Source of the DNA: a gamma proteobacterium HTCC5015
GTDB lineage: Bacteria; Pseudomonadota; Gammaproteobacteria; HTCC5015
Assembly (NCBI GenBank): GCA_000155715.1
Contig: DS990604.1
Location: forward strand, 62,823-126,822
DNA length: 64,000 nt
Direction of reading: 5' to 3'
The translations under genes and the position numbers were made by a program. Of this stretch, positions 42,552 through 51,077 are shown piece by piece; position 1 is the stretch's first letter, and the number at the start of each line of letters is the position of its first letter. The notes beneath the pieces are model-generated. The model saw only the letters and a program-made list of their open reading frames with translations. It was not told the DNA's origin and did not search any database.

Positions 42552-44153
42552 ATGGCAGACGCCGCAGCCAACAAAAAAGCCGCTCGCAAAAAATCGGCGA
42601 GTAAGAAAGCCGCCCAGAAAAAAGCGGTACAAAGAAAAGCCAGCGCGAGCAAGAAAACTGCACGCAAAAAAGCGAGTCGCAAAGCGGCAACTCAGCGCTT
42701 TGATGTGCTCGTGGTCGGCGCTGGTTTCTCAGGGGTCAATGCAGGCATTTGCCTTAAGCAGCGCGGCATTGAGAATTTCGCTATTTTAGAGCGCGCGGGC
42801 GATGTCGGCGGTACGTGGCGCGACAATACCTATCCCGGGTGCGCCTGCGATGTGCCCTCGCACCTCTACTCCTACTCCTTTGAGCAAAACCCCAACTGGA
42901 CGCGCTCTTATTCGGGGTATGCGGAAATTCACCAGTACATTCGCGACACGGCCCAGAAATACGGCCTTCGTCCCCACCTGCGCTTTGGTGTCAGCATCGA
43001 GAAGGCCGAGTTCGACGAACAGGCGGGTGAGTGGACGCTCTATGCCGAGGGCGGCGATCGCTACATTGCCCGCGCTGTGGTCTCTGCGGTGGGTGGTTTA
43101 GTCGACCCCTCTTGGCCCCAATTTGACGGCATGGATCAGTTCAAAGGTGATATTTTCCACACCGCTCGCTGGAATCACGACGTGGATCTCACGGGCAAGA
43201 CAGTCGCCATTGTGGGAACCGGCGCCAGTGCCATACAGGTGGTGCCCTCCATTGCCGACAAAGTGGGCGAGCTCAATGTGATTCAGCGCACTCCGCCCTG
43301 GGTACTGCCCAAGCCCGATACCCCTATCGGTGGCTGGATGAAGTCGCTGTTCCGCAAATTCCCCGTGGCGCAAAAAGTGTTCCGCAATGCCATTTTGGCC
43401 CTCTCCGAGGGCGTGTTTGGCCCCTTGGTGATTCTCGATACCCCGCTCGATAAGGGGCTGCAAAAAATTGCCAAGTTCAACATCGATCGCAATGTAAAAG
43501 ACAAGACACTGCGCGAAAAGGTAACACCCGACTATGACATCGGCTGCAAGCGCGTTTTGTTCTCTAGCGATTACTATCCCGCCTTGAATAAAGACAATGT
43601 CAATGTGCTGACCGAGGGCGTGAAAGGCTTGAGCGAAAAGGGTCTTATCCTCAGTGACGGCAGCGAGTTAGAGGCCGATGTCGTCGTCATGGCGACGGGC
43701 TTTAAAATCAATATCTCTGAGCCGCCCTTTGAAATTGTCGGTCTCAACCAGCAGCGCATTAAAGACTTGTGGAGCGGTGCAGGTGGCAAGGCTTATAAAG
43801 GCATGGCTTCTTATGGCGTTCCCAATTGGTTCTTTATGTTGGGGCCCAATACGGGGCCCGGCCACACTTCGGTACTGATCTACACCGAGGCCCAGGCCAA
43901 GTACATCACTCAGGCCATTCAGGAAATTTTGAGCAAAAACCTTAAATACCTGACGGTCAAAAAATCGGTGCTGGATAGCTACCACAAAAAACTGCAACAG
44001 CGCATGCAGTACACCTCGTGGACGTCGGGTTGCCAAAGCTGGTACTTGGACGAGTACGGTGAGAATCACACGCTGTTCCCCGGTCTCGCCACCGAGTACG
44101 CACTGAGTGCTCGCCAGTTTGATGTCGACGAGTACGACACAGAAGCGGCCTGA
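42552..44153 (+). CDS. Baeyer-Villiger-type flavin monooxygenase with histone H1-like N-terminal tail
   Basis: A class B flavoprotein monooxygenase of about 533 residues, NADPH-dependent, that inserts oxygen into ketones. FAD-binding VVGAGFSG (about 55), the NADPH site VAIVGTGASAIQ (about 220), and the Baeyer-Villiger fingerprint FKGDIFHTARWNHD between them are all visible. The first about 48 residues are an Ala/Lys/Arg-rich tail (AANKKAARKKSASKKAAQKK and similar), like bacterial histone H1-like or PhaF tails and absent from normal family members. AGGAG lies 8 nt before ATG 42552; an ATG at 42528 is less likely. The substrate is unknown. Confidence 0.88.
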   Translation: MADAAANKKAARKKSASKKAAQKKAVQRKASASKKTARKKASRKAATQRFDVLVVGAGFSGVNAGICLKQRGIENFAILERAGDVGGTWRDNTYPGCACDVPSHLYSYSFEQNPNWTRSYSGYAEIHQYIRDTAQKYGLRPHLRFGVSIEKAEFDEQAGEWTLYAEGGDRYIARAVVSAVGGLVDPSWPQFDGMDQFKGDIFHTARWNHDVDLTGKTVAIVGTGASAIQVVPSIADKVGELNVIQRTPPWVLPKPDTPIGGWMKSLFRKFPVAQKVFRNAILALSEGVFGPLVILDTPLDKGLQKIAKFNIDRNVKDKTLREKVTPDYDIGCKRVLFSSDYYPALNKDNVNVLTEGVKGLSEKGLILSDGSELEADVVVMATGFKINISEPPFEIVGLNQQRIKDLWSGAGGKAYKGMASYGVPNWFFMLGPNTGPGHTSVLIYTEAQAKYITQAIQEILSKNLKYLTVKKSVLDSYHKKLQQRMQYTSWTSGCQSWYLDEYGENHTLFPGLATEYALSARQFDVDEYDTEAA

Positions 44154-44183
44154 CTTAGGCCGCGACAAATGGAGCGCTAAAAA

Positions 44184-44217
44184 GGCGGGCTCGGCATTGG
44201 CGGAGCCCGCCTTTTTT
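44184..44217 (+). terminator. Rho-independent terminator after the monooxygenase gene
   Basis: GGCGGGCTC and GAGCCCGCC form a perfect 9-bp stem with a 10-nt loop, then six T residues. It separates the monooxygenase gene from the downstream GST gene. Confidence 0.93.
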
Positions 44218-44280
44218 ATCCGATTTATCGCCGCCTCCGCGCAAAATATGCTAGCGTAATCGCAATGATTTGGAGGCCAT

Positions 44281-44949
44281 ATGATTACGCTACACCACCT
44301 TGAAAACTCTCGCTCTCAACGCATTCTCTGGTTGCTGGAAGAGCTGGGCGTCGACTACCAAGTGAAGCACTACCAGCGCGATCCCAAAACCATGCTGGCG
44401 CCGCCCGAACTGTATAAAATTCACCCCTTAGGTAAGTCGCCCGTTATTACCGATGGCGAGCAGACCATCGCCGAGTCCGGCGCCATTATCGAGTACCTTA
44501 TCAATGCCTATGGTCGCGAGCAGTTCAAGCCCGCACCGAACACGGCGGAAGAGATGCAGTACACCTATTGGATGCACTACGCCGAGGGCTCGCTGATGCC
44601 TTTGCTGGTGATGACGCTGATTTTTACCCGGATTCCCGAGTCGCCGATGCCCTTCTTGGTACGCCCCGTGGCGAAAGGCATCTGCTCGCGCGTTAAAAGC
44701 GAATTTTTAACGCCGAGGGCCCAAGAACAATTGGCTTTTGTCGAGCAGCACCTCAGCCAGAACGAGTGGTTTACAGGCGAACAGCTTAGCGGTGCCGATT
44801 TCCAAATGAGCTTTCCCCTTGAGGCGGCGGGCTCCCGCACCGATTTAAAAAGCACGTGCCCGAATATCGTTAAATGGTTAGAACGCGTCCATGCGCGAAA
44901 AGCGTATCAACGCGGTTTAGAAAAGGGTGGCCCCTACGATTATGCCTAG
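44281..44949 (+). CDS. Glutathione S-transferase
   Basis: A 222-residue soluble GST. The thioredoxin-fold N-terminus (HHLENSRSQRILWLLEELG with the likely catalytic Ser, HPLGKSPVITDG and ESGAIIEYL for glutathione binding) is followed by the helical C-terminal domain (SGADFQMSFPLEA). The substrate is unknown. TGGAGG precedes the ATG. It could share a transcript with the cytochrome b561 gene 63 bp downstream. Confidence 0.92.
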   Translation: MITLHHLENSRSQRILWLLEELGVDYQVKHYQRDPKTMLAPPELYKIHPLGKSPVITDGEQTIAESGAIIEYLINAYGREQFKPAPNTAEEMQYTYWMHYAEGSLMPLLVMTLIFTRIPESPMPFLVRPVAKGICSRVKSEFLTPRAQEQLAFVEQHLSQNEWFTGEQLSGADFQMSFPLEAAGSRTDLKSTCPNIVKWLERVHARKAYQRGLEKGGPYDYA

Positions 44950-45012
44950 CCATATCTCGTGCCACTGAGTAACGAAGCAAGAGAACAAAAACACATAGAC
45001 TGGAGAGATCGT

Positions 45013-45576
45013 ATGCAGACGGATCAACGAGAGAAACTCAGTACGACAACGGTCGTATTGCACTGGATTGTGGGCCTGTCGGTATTAGGCCTGCTGACAG
45101 TGGGGATTTATATGGATCAGACTCACACCTACGCTTTATACCCCCTGCATAAATCCTTTGGTGTGCTCATTTTCTTTTTAATTGTGGCACGCGTTGTATG
45201 GCGCATAAAAAATGGCTGGCCCGAGCCTGTGGGGGAGTACCCCAAGGCGGAGCAGCTGCTGGCTAAAATCGTTCACTATGTCTTGTTGGTGGGGATTGTG
45301 CTGATGCCGATCTCGGGCTTTTTGATGTCGGCTGTGGGTGGCAACGGCGTTGAGTTCTTCGGTCTCGAATTGGTGGCGCGCAACCCCGACCCAGCCAATC
45401 CCAGCGAGACCGTATCGCACAATAGCACCGTTTCGGGTGTGGCTCACGAGATGCATGGCATTATTGCCTACACGTTAATCGTCGCCATTGGCCTGCATAT
45501 TGCGGGTGCATTGAAACACCATATCGTCGATAAAGATGGCACGCTTCGTCGCATGTTAGGGCAACGCATTCGCTAG
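45013..45576 (+). CDS. Cytochrome b561 family protein
   Basis: A 187-residue di-haem membrane cytochrome of the bacterial YodB/b561 type, four membrane helices, which passes electrons with quinones or superoxide. Haem-ligand histidines are in VLHWIVG, PLHKSFG, HEMHGII and IGLHIAGALKHH. ATG 45013 has GGAGAG 5 nt upstream; an in-frame GTG at 44959 is less likely. The gene follows the GST gene on the same strand. Confidence 0.9.
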   Translation: MQTDQREKLSTTTVVLHWIVGLSVLGLLTVGIYMDQTHTYALYPLHKSFGVLIFFLIVARVVWRIKNGWPEPVGEYPKAEQLLAKIVHYVLLVGIVLMPISGFLMSAVGGNGVEFFGLELVARNPDPANPSETVSHNSTVSGVAHEMHGIIAYTLIVAIGLHIAGALKHHIVDKDGTLRRMLGQRIR

Positions 45577-45678
45577 AAATAGTGTATTGGCCAAGAGGTA
45601 TCCCGAGGTCAGCCCCACCGTCCAGACGGGATGCGGCATTTTCGAAATACTCGGCATCGCGCTTTTTTCAATAATCCT

Positions 45679-45942
45679 CGTCATTCCCGCGCAGGCGGGA
45701 ATCCAGCGTCTTTGAGTGAGCCGAGGTAACTGAGTTCTGTCGTGTTCGTCATTCCAGACTTGCTCTGGAATCTCCAAAACGGAGGCAAAGACCATGAATC
45801 GAGTTCAGGGTGACGGGGAGATGAGTCGAGTCCAAGGTGACGAGGGAAGAAGGCAAGTGTAACCTGTCACTGTCGTCATTCCAGACTTGATCTGGAATCT
45901 CCAAAACGGGGCAAAGACCCTGAATCCAGTTCAGGGTATGAG
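45679..45942. repeat. Repeat-rich gap: lone REP arm plus two copies of a second palindromic repeat
   Basis: 45679-45720 is the left arm of the REP element found at 14-16 kb, without its right arm. Two copies of another repeat lie at 45747-45815 and 45874-45942. Each starts CGTCATTCCAGACTTG-TCTGGAATCTCC and ends with a dyad around GAATC-AGTTCAGGGT, so each can fold on itself. They occupy most of the 487-bp gap between the cytochrome gene and the next lipoprotein gene. 45943-46063 shows nothing else. Confidence 0.8.
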
Positions 45943-46063
45943 AAAGTAACAACCGCTACTCGGGCGAAAAAAAACGCCCAACATCAAGGCCAATGACCAT
46001 TTAAGGAACGAGCATCTGACTCCCAGCGCAGGCGGAGCAGATGTTTAACTAAAGGAATCCACC

Positions 46064-46711
46064 ATGCGTTTTCTGAAAATCCTTTTTATCGCAGCTGTCA
46101 TGTGCAGCTTAAACGGCTGCTTTATGGCGAAAGAGAAACCCTATATTGAAGTGGTAGAGGGGTGGTTTTATACGCCGAATGGGAAATATGAAGTGGGCTT
46201 GGTATCAGAGTTTCAAGGCAGTACATCTTGGAGTATATCGACAAATAGTGATAAGCACGTTGCTCCTAATGTTTATTTAACAGGGATAGGAGAGGGGATG
46301 GAGGTTCTTTTTGGGCCGCTCACACACTATAACAAGGTAATGCTGAATTATAGAGTTAGAAAGGACGGTTCTTCTTTCATTGGTAAATTAAGCGCTGAAT
46401 ACCAATTTAAAGGGGAAGTTTATAAGGTTCACATTAATGATCCTTTTGATGGGCCATTTATATTTGGGGGAGGGGAGGTAGAAAATTTTCAAATGTTTCC
46501 AGATGACACCCCACACGCACTCGCTAGATACGGCACCGTGCTTCGCGGCGGCGGCCTAACCAAATCCCAACTGGCCGTCTATAAAAAATACGAAGACGAG
46601 CCGCATCGCATTACTATTCCCTTCAAAATCGGCGAAGACGAATACAAATTTGATGTCACCTTTAAAGTTACCACCACAACCGACTGGGTCGGTGGTGTGC
46701 CGGGTATGTGA
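46064..46711 (+). CDS. Hypothetical lipoprotein of lower GC content
   Basis: A 215-residue lipoprotein with lipobox LNGC (Cys19). The mature part is beta-rich and I do not recognise a family. Its first two-thirds are clearly more AT-rich than the neighbouring genes, while the last third has normal composition, which suggests acquisition of the 5' part or relaxed selection. TAAAGGAA lies 8 nt before the ATG. It is flanked on the left by repeats. Confidence 0.65.
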   Translation: MRFLKILFIAAVMCSLNGCFMAKEKPYIEVVEGWFYTPNGKYEVGLVSEFQGSTSWSISTNSDKHVAPNVYLTGIGEGMEVLFGPLTHYNKVMLNYRVRKDGSSFIGKLSAEYQFKGEVYKVHINDPFDGPFIFGGGEVENFQMFPDDTPHALARYGTVLRGGGLTKSQLAVYKKYEDEPHRITIPFKIGEDEYKFDVTFKVTTTTDWVGGVPGM

Positions 46712-46746
46712 GTGCCGTCTCGATGTGCACGCCAAGAGGCGAATCG

Positions 46747-47310
46747 CTACCACTTTACAATGCCGCGGGTGACTTTAACGCCACCAGAAAGCATTGAGCC
46801 ACCATAGGTTTTGGTTAGCCTTAACAGTGTTTTGTGAAAGCCTAAGTTGGGAAACGCCGCTTCGACGTCTTTGATGGCTTGTTTGCTCATGCCTTTGCGA
46901 AGCGTGCCTTTTGAGGCGTCAATCCAATCGGCTTTGCGGCACGCTTCAATGACGGCTTGGTGTGGGCCTTTGTACGGAAAAGTTTTGTGATGCCAGTGTA
47001 TGGCGCCGCGCAGAGCCTCGCTGTCGAGCCCCCAACCGTACTCAGCGTTATCTGCCAAGGCTAAGGCCTCTGAGGGCTCAAGGTAGGCGAGTTCGCGGTC
47101 TGTCCAAAGCCCAATGTCGTGGTAGACAAAGGCCGTTTCCACCAGCTCTTCGTGTTGCGGATTATTGCCCAAGAAGTACATGGCGTAGGTAATGGCTCGA
47201 TACACATGGTTTCGATAAGCGGGGAAGTCTCTACCCATGAGGTGCTGGTAAGAAGAGAGCCGTTCTTCGACGCGTGGGCGATGTGTTTTTATGGGAATAT
47301 CCATCGTCAT
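46747..47310 (-). CDS. HD-domain phosphohydrolase-like protein
   Basis: A 187-residue protein with the HD metal-binding pattern: NHVYRAITYAMYFLG (first His), VYHDIGLW (His-Asp pair) and AIHWHHKTFPYKG, then RKADWIDASKG. HD proteins of this size usually hydrolyse nucleotides or other phosphoesters; substrate unknown. It is 32 bp upstream of the end of the rof-like gene's region on the same strand and may be co-transcribed after it. Confidence 0.75.
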   Translation of the reverse strand: MTMDIPIKTHRPRVEERLSSYQHLMGRDFPAYRNHVYRAITYAMYFLGNNPQHEELVETAFVYHDIGLWTDRELAYLEPSEALALADNAEYGWGLDSEALRGAIHWHHKTFPYKGPHQAVIEACRKADWIDASKGTLRKGMSKQAIKDVEAAFPNLGFHKTLLRLTKTYGGSMLSGGVKVTRGIVKW

Positions 47311-47342
47311 TACCTTACCTTTTAAAAGGGGGCCGTGGTTGC

Positions 47343-47591
47343 CTATCCCTCGAATGAAACCGTTTCAAAGTGTGGGTTCTCAACCAAAACGTGCAACTGC
47401 TTTATGGCATCTAGAACGACTGCCACCTCATCGTTTTCAACTTGTAGTTTGATGCACTCTTCATTCAAAGGGTTTCTGACTGTATCGAGGGCTTTCCCAG
47501 CAATGATTTCACCCGATTTCATCGTGAGTTCGACCGGGTACTTAAACAGGCAAACGATTTCTATGTAATCGTAGTGATCACAGCTGATCAT
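47343..47591 (-). CDS. rof: Rho-binding antiterminator Rof-like protein
   Basis: An 82-residue protein resembling Rof (YaeO), which binds the RNA-binding face of Rho and blocks termination. The N-terminus MISCDHYDYIEIVCLFKYPV matches the family pattern I-x-C-D-x-YD-x-IE-x-AC. An SM-like strand VELTMKSGEIIAGKALD follows. The central and C-terminal parts are more divergent. It is alone apart from the HD gene 32 bp downstream. Confidence 0.7.
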   Translation of the reverse strand: MISCDHYDYIEIVCLFKYPVELTMKSGEIIAGKALDTVRNPLNEECIKLQVENDEVAVVLDAIKQLHVLVENPHFETVSFEG

Positions 47592-47720
47592 TTTCTTTTC
47601 CCTTTAGATTCAAGCGTTTCAACCAGAATGCTAGCACTCTTTTTTGACGTATGGCTTCTTTATCGGGTTGGGGCATGACATTTGTATTTTCTTATAGATA
47701 GAAAAATACCGGTGTCGTAT

Positions 47721-50267
47721 TTATTGATCTGCGCGATCCATACGCTTTTTGGTGTGGCGGGTGGCCTGAGCCTGTGTGGGGTCTTCGGGCCAGTAGTGTT
47801 TTTGGTATTTGATGCGTAGTTCTTTGCGCACCTCGGGGTAGGTGTTTTTCCAGAAGCTGGGGAGATCCTGTGTGACCTGCACGGGGCGCTGAGCGGGGGA
47901 GAGCAAGTGGATCATCAGCGGACAGTGGCCGTTGGCAATGGCGGGCGTGTTGTTGAGACCAAAGAGTTCTTGCAGGCGCACGGCGAGCACGGGAGGATGC
48001 TCGCTGTAGTCGATGCGAATGTGCGAGCCGCTGGGCACCACAAGGGTTTCCGGGGCGAGCTGGTCAATGGCTTGTTGCTGCTCCCAGTCTATTTGCCCGA
48101 GCAGTAGAGATTTCCAGTCGAGTTGGGCCAGTTTATCGAGGCTGTTTTGGTGGCCCAAAAACGGCAGCAGCCACTCTTCGAGCGTGTCGAGTAAATGTGC
48201 GTTGCTGAGATCGGGAAGAGGCGCGCGAATGCCCAGAGGGTGGTTGCTCTGGTTTTGTTGTCGCTGCAAAAACATCACGCGCGCTTGTAGCGATTGGGCG
48301 GCTGCGTTGAGGGGTAGCTCGCCGCGTTGGCGCAGCCCCGCTAGCAGCGCGCGCTGGGTCAGTGCTTGGTTGGGGCGAATGTTTTGACGCGCTAATACAA
48401 GGGCGCCGAGGCGAGCGATGCGCTCGGCACTGACGCGTTGTTGAGCCTCGTCCCAACTGACGCGCTCCTCGTGGCGAATGAGTGTACTTAAATGCGTTTC
48501 GATGGCGTTTTTTGACAGGCTCGCCGCGCGAAAAATGCGGGCGTCTTTGCGCTGGCCATCGAGGTCGCTAATAACGAGGTAGTCCTGAGCGGCGAGTGGG
48601 TCGTCGCTGATAAAGAAAGCGCCTTTGCCACCCGAGAGCAAAAAGCGCCGCTCTCTATCGTGGCGGTTCTGTGCAATGCGATCGGGATAGGCCAGAGCAA
48701 GGAGCAGGCCGAGTTGTTCGCTGTGGTCTATGGTGTCTGTGGCGTCGCCCGTCAGTGCGAGGCGGCGCAAACGCTGCGCCAGCTGTTGGCTGCGCTGTAG
48801 AATGGCTTTGATGGCTGGCGACGCCGATGAGCGCTTCACCGCGTCGAGGCGCCGTTGTAAGTCTGCCGATTGGCTTTTCTCTTTGGGCAGCGGGTCGCGC
48901 TCCTCTAGCAGTGCGGCCAGAGTGCAGGCGGTGTGCTCCGCCTGCCAATATCGGCTGTGCAGCAACATGTGGCCGAGTCGAGGGTGCAAACCAAGTTGTA
49001 GAAGGTCGCTGCCATGTGCCGTAATTCGGAGTTGCTCGTCGATAGCGCCGAGGCTGAGAAGGAGTTCTCGGCCGCGTTTCACCTGTTGTTCGGGCGGCGG
49101 GCTGAGCCAGTACAGTTCGCTTAAATCGGTAATGCCCCACTGGGCGATTTCTAGCAGGGCGGGGGCGAGATCGCTGTGCTCGATTTCGGCGGGGCTGTGG
49201 GCGGCGCGCGTGTCGTTTTCGCACCAGTAGCGGTAGCACACACCGGCTTCGAGTCGACCCGCGCGGCCGCGGCGCTGATCGGCGGCATCGCGGGCAATGG
49301 CTTCGGTGACAAGGCCGCTCATGCCCGTATTGGGTGCGAAGCGAGCGCGGCGCTGAAGGCCGCCGTCGACCACAATGCGAATGCCCTCAATGGTTAAACT
49401 GGTCTCGGCGATATTGGTGGCGAGAACCACTTTGCGCTGGCCCTTGGGGGCGGGTGCGATGGCGCGATCTTGCTCGGCCTTGGATAGCGCACCGTAGAGC
49501 GGGGCAATCTGTGTGTCCTCGTCGACGCGGGTTTGAAGCCGTTGCGCCAGTTGTTGAATCTCGCCTTGGCCCGGCACAAACACCAGCGCACTGCCGTGTT
49601 CCTCGGCTAGGGCTTTTTGTGTGAGCTGGGCCAATCCATCGAGCCAGGCGCGCTTTTCGCGGGCGGCTGGCGGAGCTTTTGTGAGATAGCGCGTCTCCAC
49701 CGCAAAGCTGCGCCCTTCGCTGGTGATCATCGGTGTGTGGCTGCCGTCGATGCGGCTGAGCAATTGTTGAATGCCCGCGCCGTCGAGGGTGGCAGACATG
49801 ATTAACAGGCGCAGGTCTTCGCGCAGCAGTTGCTGGCTTTGCAGGCAAAATGCCAGGGCGAGATCGGCTTGTAAGCTGCGCTCGTGAAATTCATCAAACA
49901 GTACGGCAGCGATACCGAGAAGCTCTGGGTCTTTCTGCAGCATGCGCGTGAGTATGCCTTCGGTGACCACTTCGATGCGTGTGCGGGCGCTGACTTTTGT
50001 GTCGAGGCGGATGCGGTAGCCCACGGTATCGCCGACGCGCTCGCCCAGCAGTTCGGCCATGCGCTCGGCGGCGCGGCGAGCAGCGAGCCGCCGCGGTTCG
50101 AGCACAACGATTTTTTGCCCTTGGAATAGTGCGTGGTCGAGTAGGGCCAGCGGCACGGCGGTGGTTTTGCCCGCCCCTGGAGGCGCTTGCAGTATGGCGC
50201 GGTTGTGTTGTGTGAGTGCATTCGACACATCGTCGAGCACGGCGTGAATCGGCAGTGAGGACAGCAT
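47721..50267 (-). CDS. hrpB: ATP-dependent helicase HrpB
   Basis: HrpB is a DEAH/DExH-box RNA helicase of uncertain cellular role. At 848 residues it is typical. Walker A APPGAGKTT (about 31-39), DEFHERSLQAD, the SATLDG motif, DAADQRRGRAGR, and the HrpB-specific C-terminal domain with PLMIHLLSPAQRPVQVTQDL are present. It is monocistronic, followed by a repeat-rich gap on its 5' side. Confidence 0.95.
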   Translation of the reverse strand: MLSSLPIHAVLDDVSNALTQHNRAILQAPPGAGKTTAVPLALLDHALFQGQKIVVLEPRRLAARRAAERMAELLGERVGDTVGYRIRLDTKVSARTRIEVVTEGILTRMLQKDPELLGIAAVLFDEFHERSLQADLALAFCLQSQQLLREDLRLLIMSATLDGAGIQQLLSRIDGSHTPMITSEGRSFAVETRYLTKAPPAAREKRAWLDGLAQLTQKALAEEHGSALVFVPGQGEIQQLAQRLQTRVDEDTQIAPLYGALSKAEQDRAIAPAPKGQRKVVLATNIAETSLTIEGIRIVVDGGLQRRARFAPNTGMSGLVTEAIARDAADQRRGRAGRLEAGVCYRYWCENDTRAAHSPAEIEHSDLAPALLEIAQWGITDLSELYWLSPPPEQQVKRGRELLLSLGAIDEQLRITAHGSDLLQLGLHPRLGHMLLHSRYWQAEHTACTLAALLEERDPLPKEKSQSADLQRRLDAVKRSSASPAIKAILQRSQQLAQRLRRLALTGDATDTIDHSEQLGLLLALAYPDRIAQNRHDRERRFLLSGGKGAFFISDDPLAAQDYLVISDLDGQRKDARIFRAASLSKNAIETHLSTLIRHEERVSWDEAQQRVSAERIARLGALVLARQNIRPNQALTQRALLAGLRQRGELPLNAAAQSLQARVMFLQRQQNQSNHPLGIRAPLPDLSNAHLLDTLEEWLLPFLGHQNSLDKLAQLDWKSLLLGQIDWEQQQAIDQLAPETLVVPSGSHIRIDYSEHPPVLAVRLQELFGLNNTPAIANGHCPLMIHLLSPAQRPVQVTQDLPSFWKNTYPEVRKELRIKYQKHYWPEDPTQAQATRHTKKRMDRADQ

Positions 50268-50325
50268 GGGTGGATTATAACGGATTGGCTGTGTTGGGTA
50301 GGGTGTGTGGTTGGGTGTTTTGGCA

Positions 50326-50497
50326 CCCCCTCTCCCCAGCCCTCTCCCGCGAGGGGAGAGGGGGAGCCATTATTAAAGCTCCGGGCTCTGTAGAAGGGCG
50401 CTTTTATGCCGGTGGGGGCTCGATCCGACTCACACAATAACCGTTGCGACTACCATGCAATCGACCCGTGCACCCAAGGGCATAAAAGGCGCCTCCC
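50326..50497. repeat. Palindrome and inverted fragments of the composite repeat
   Basis: CCCCCTCTCCCC (50326-50337) and GGGGAGAGGGGG (50353-50364) form a strong inverted repeat. Two more fragments follow: GGGCGCTTTTATGCCGGTGGG (50396-50416) and, inverted, CACCCAAGGGCATAAAAGGC (50471-50490). Both match the distal part of the composite units at 14-16 kb. They occupy most of the 335-bp gap between hrpB and the cold-shock gene. Confidence 0.7.
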
Positions 50498-50555
50498 AAA
50501 AAAAACTCAACCACAAAGTTAGTTCTCTCTTTTGCGGGGAGGTGAAGGCAGACAT

Positions 50556-50583
50556 AAAAAAAGGGGCCGAAGCCCCTTTTTTT
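50556..50583 (-). terminator. Terminator of the cold-shock gene
   Basis: AAGGGGC and GCCCCTT form a 7-bp stem closed by a UUCG tetraloop on the minus strand, followed by seven T residues. It lies 20 bp past the cold-shock gene stop. The A-tract on the other side makes it potentially bidirectional. Confidence 0.9.
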
Positions 50584-50602
50584 GTCGAGTGAAGTCGGTG
50601 AC

Positions 50603-50812
50603 TTACTCGGGTGTTACATTGCTCGCCTGAGGGCCTTTTTGACCGTCAGTGATTTCAAAGCTAACCGCTTGGCCTTCAGCCAGTGAGCGGCGACCAGTGC
50701 CGTTGATGGCGCTGAAGTGAACAAATACATCGGGGCCACCTTCTTGCTGGATGAAACCGAAACCTTTGTCGTCGTTGAACCATTTTACGGTTCCGTTGAT
50801 TAGATCAGACAT
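50603..50812 (-). CDS. Cold-shock domain protein, CspA family
   Basis: A 69-residue single cold-shock domain that binds RNA and single-stranded DNA. Motifs are [15 protein letters not shown] (RNP1) and DVFVHFSAI (RNP2). From ATG 50812 it matches CspA length; GAGG lies 8 nt upstream. The 5' side (50813-51022) has no gene and may hold the long leader typical of csp mRNAs, but I cannot identify a cold box. Confidence 0.95.
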   Translation of the reverse strand: MSDLINGTVKWFNDDKGFGFIQQEGGPDVFVHFSAINGTGRRSLAEGQAVSFEITDGQKGPQASNVTPE

Positions 50813-51022
50813 TGTAAAACCTCTATATAAAAACACGATTCCTCACGGAATCCATTACTCGGATGTTGCTGGTAGAGAAGAACTGGTAGTGCGTGAGAGC
50901 CGTGTTCAGAGGTGTTTCTGAGATTCGTCTTTCTTGCAGTGGAGCCCTGTCCCGTACCGAGACAAGGGCCATTGTGCGGCTCGCGGTAGTGCGCTGCAAG
51001 CTTTATTTTATGAATTTTATAT

Positions 51023-51059
51023 GGCGGAGCCTCTTCAAACTGAGAGGCTCCGCCGTTTT
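51023..51059. terminator. Strong hairpin at the end of the nitronate monooxygenase gene
   Basis: GGCGGAGCCTCT and AGAGGCTCCGCC form a perfect 12-bp stem with an 8-nt loop, 24 bp beyond the stop of the minus-strand monooxygenase gene. A GTTTT follows on the plus strand, while ATATAAAATT follows on the minus strand. The tails are weak in both directions. Confidence 0.65.
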
Positions 51060-51077
51060 AACGCAATACGAAGCGGT

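Noticed and set aside
42318..42682. Minus-strand open frames opposite the monooxygenase lysine tail
   Set aside because: They are the antisense of Lys/Ala-rich codons, giving Phe/Leu/Ala-rich pseudo-membrane sequence; typical shadow frames.
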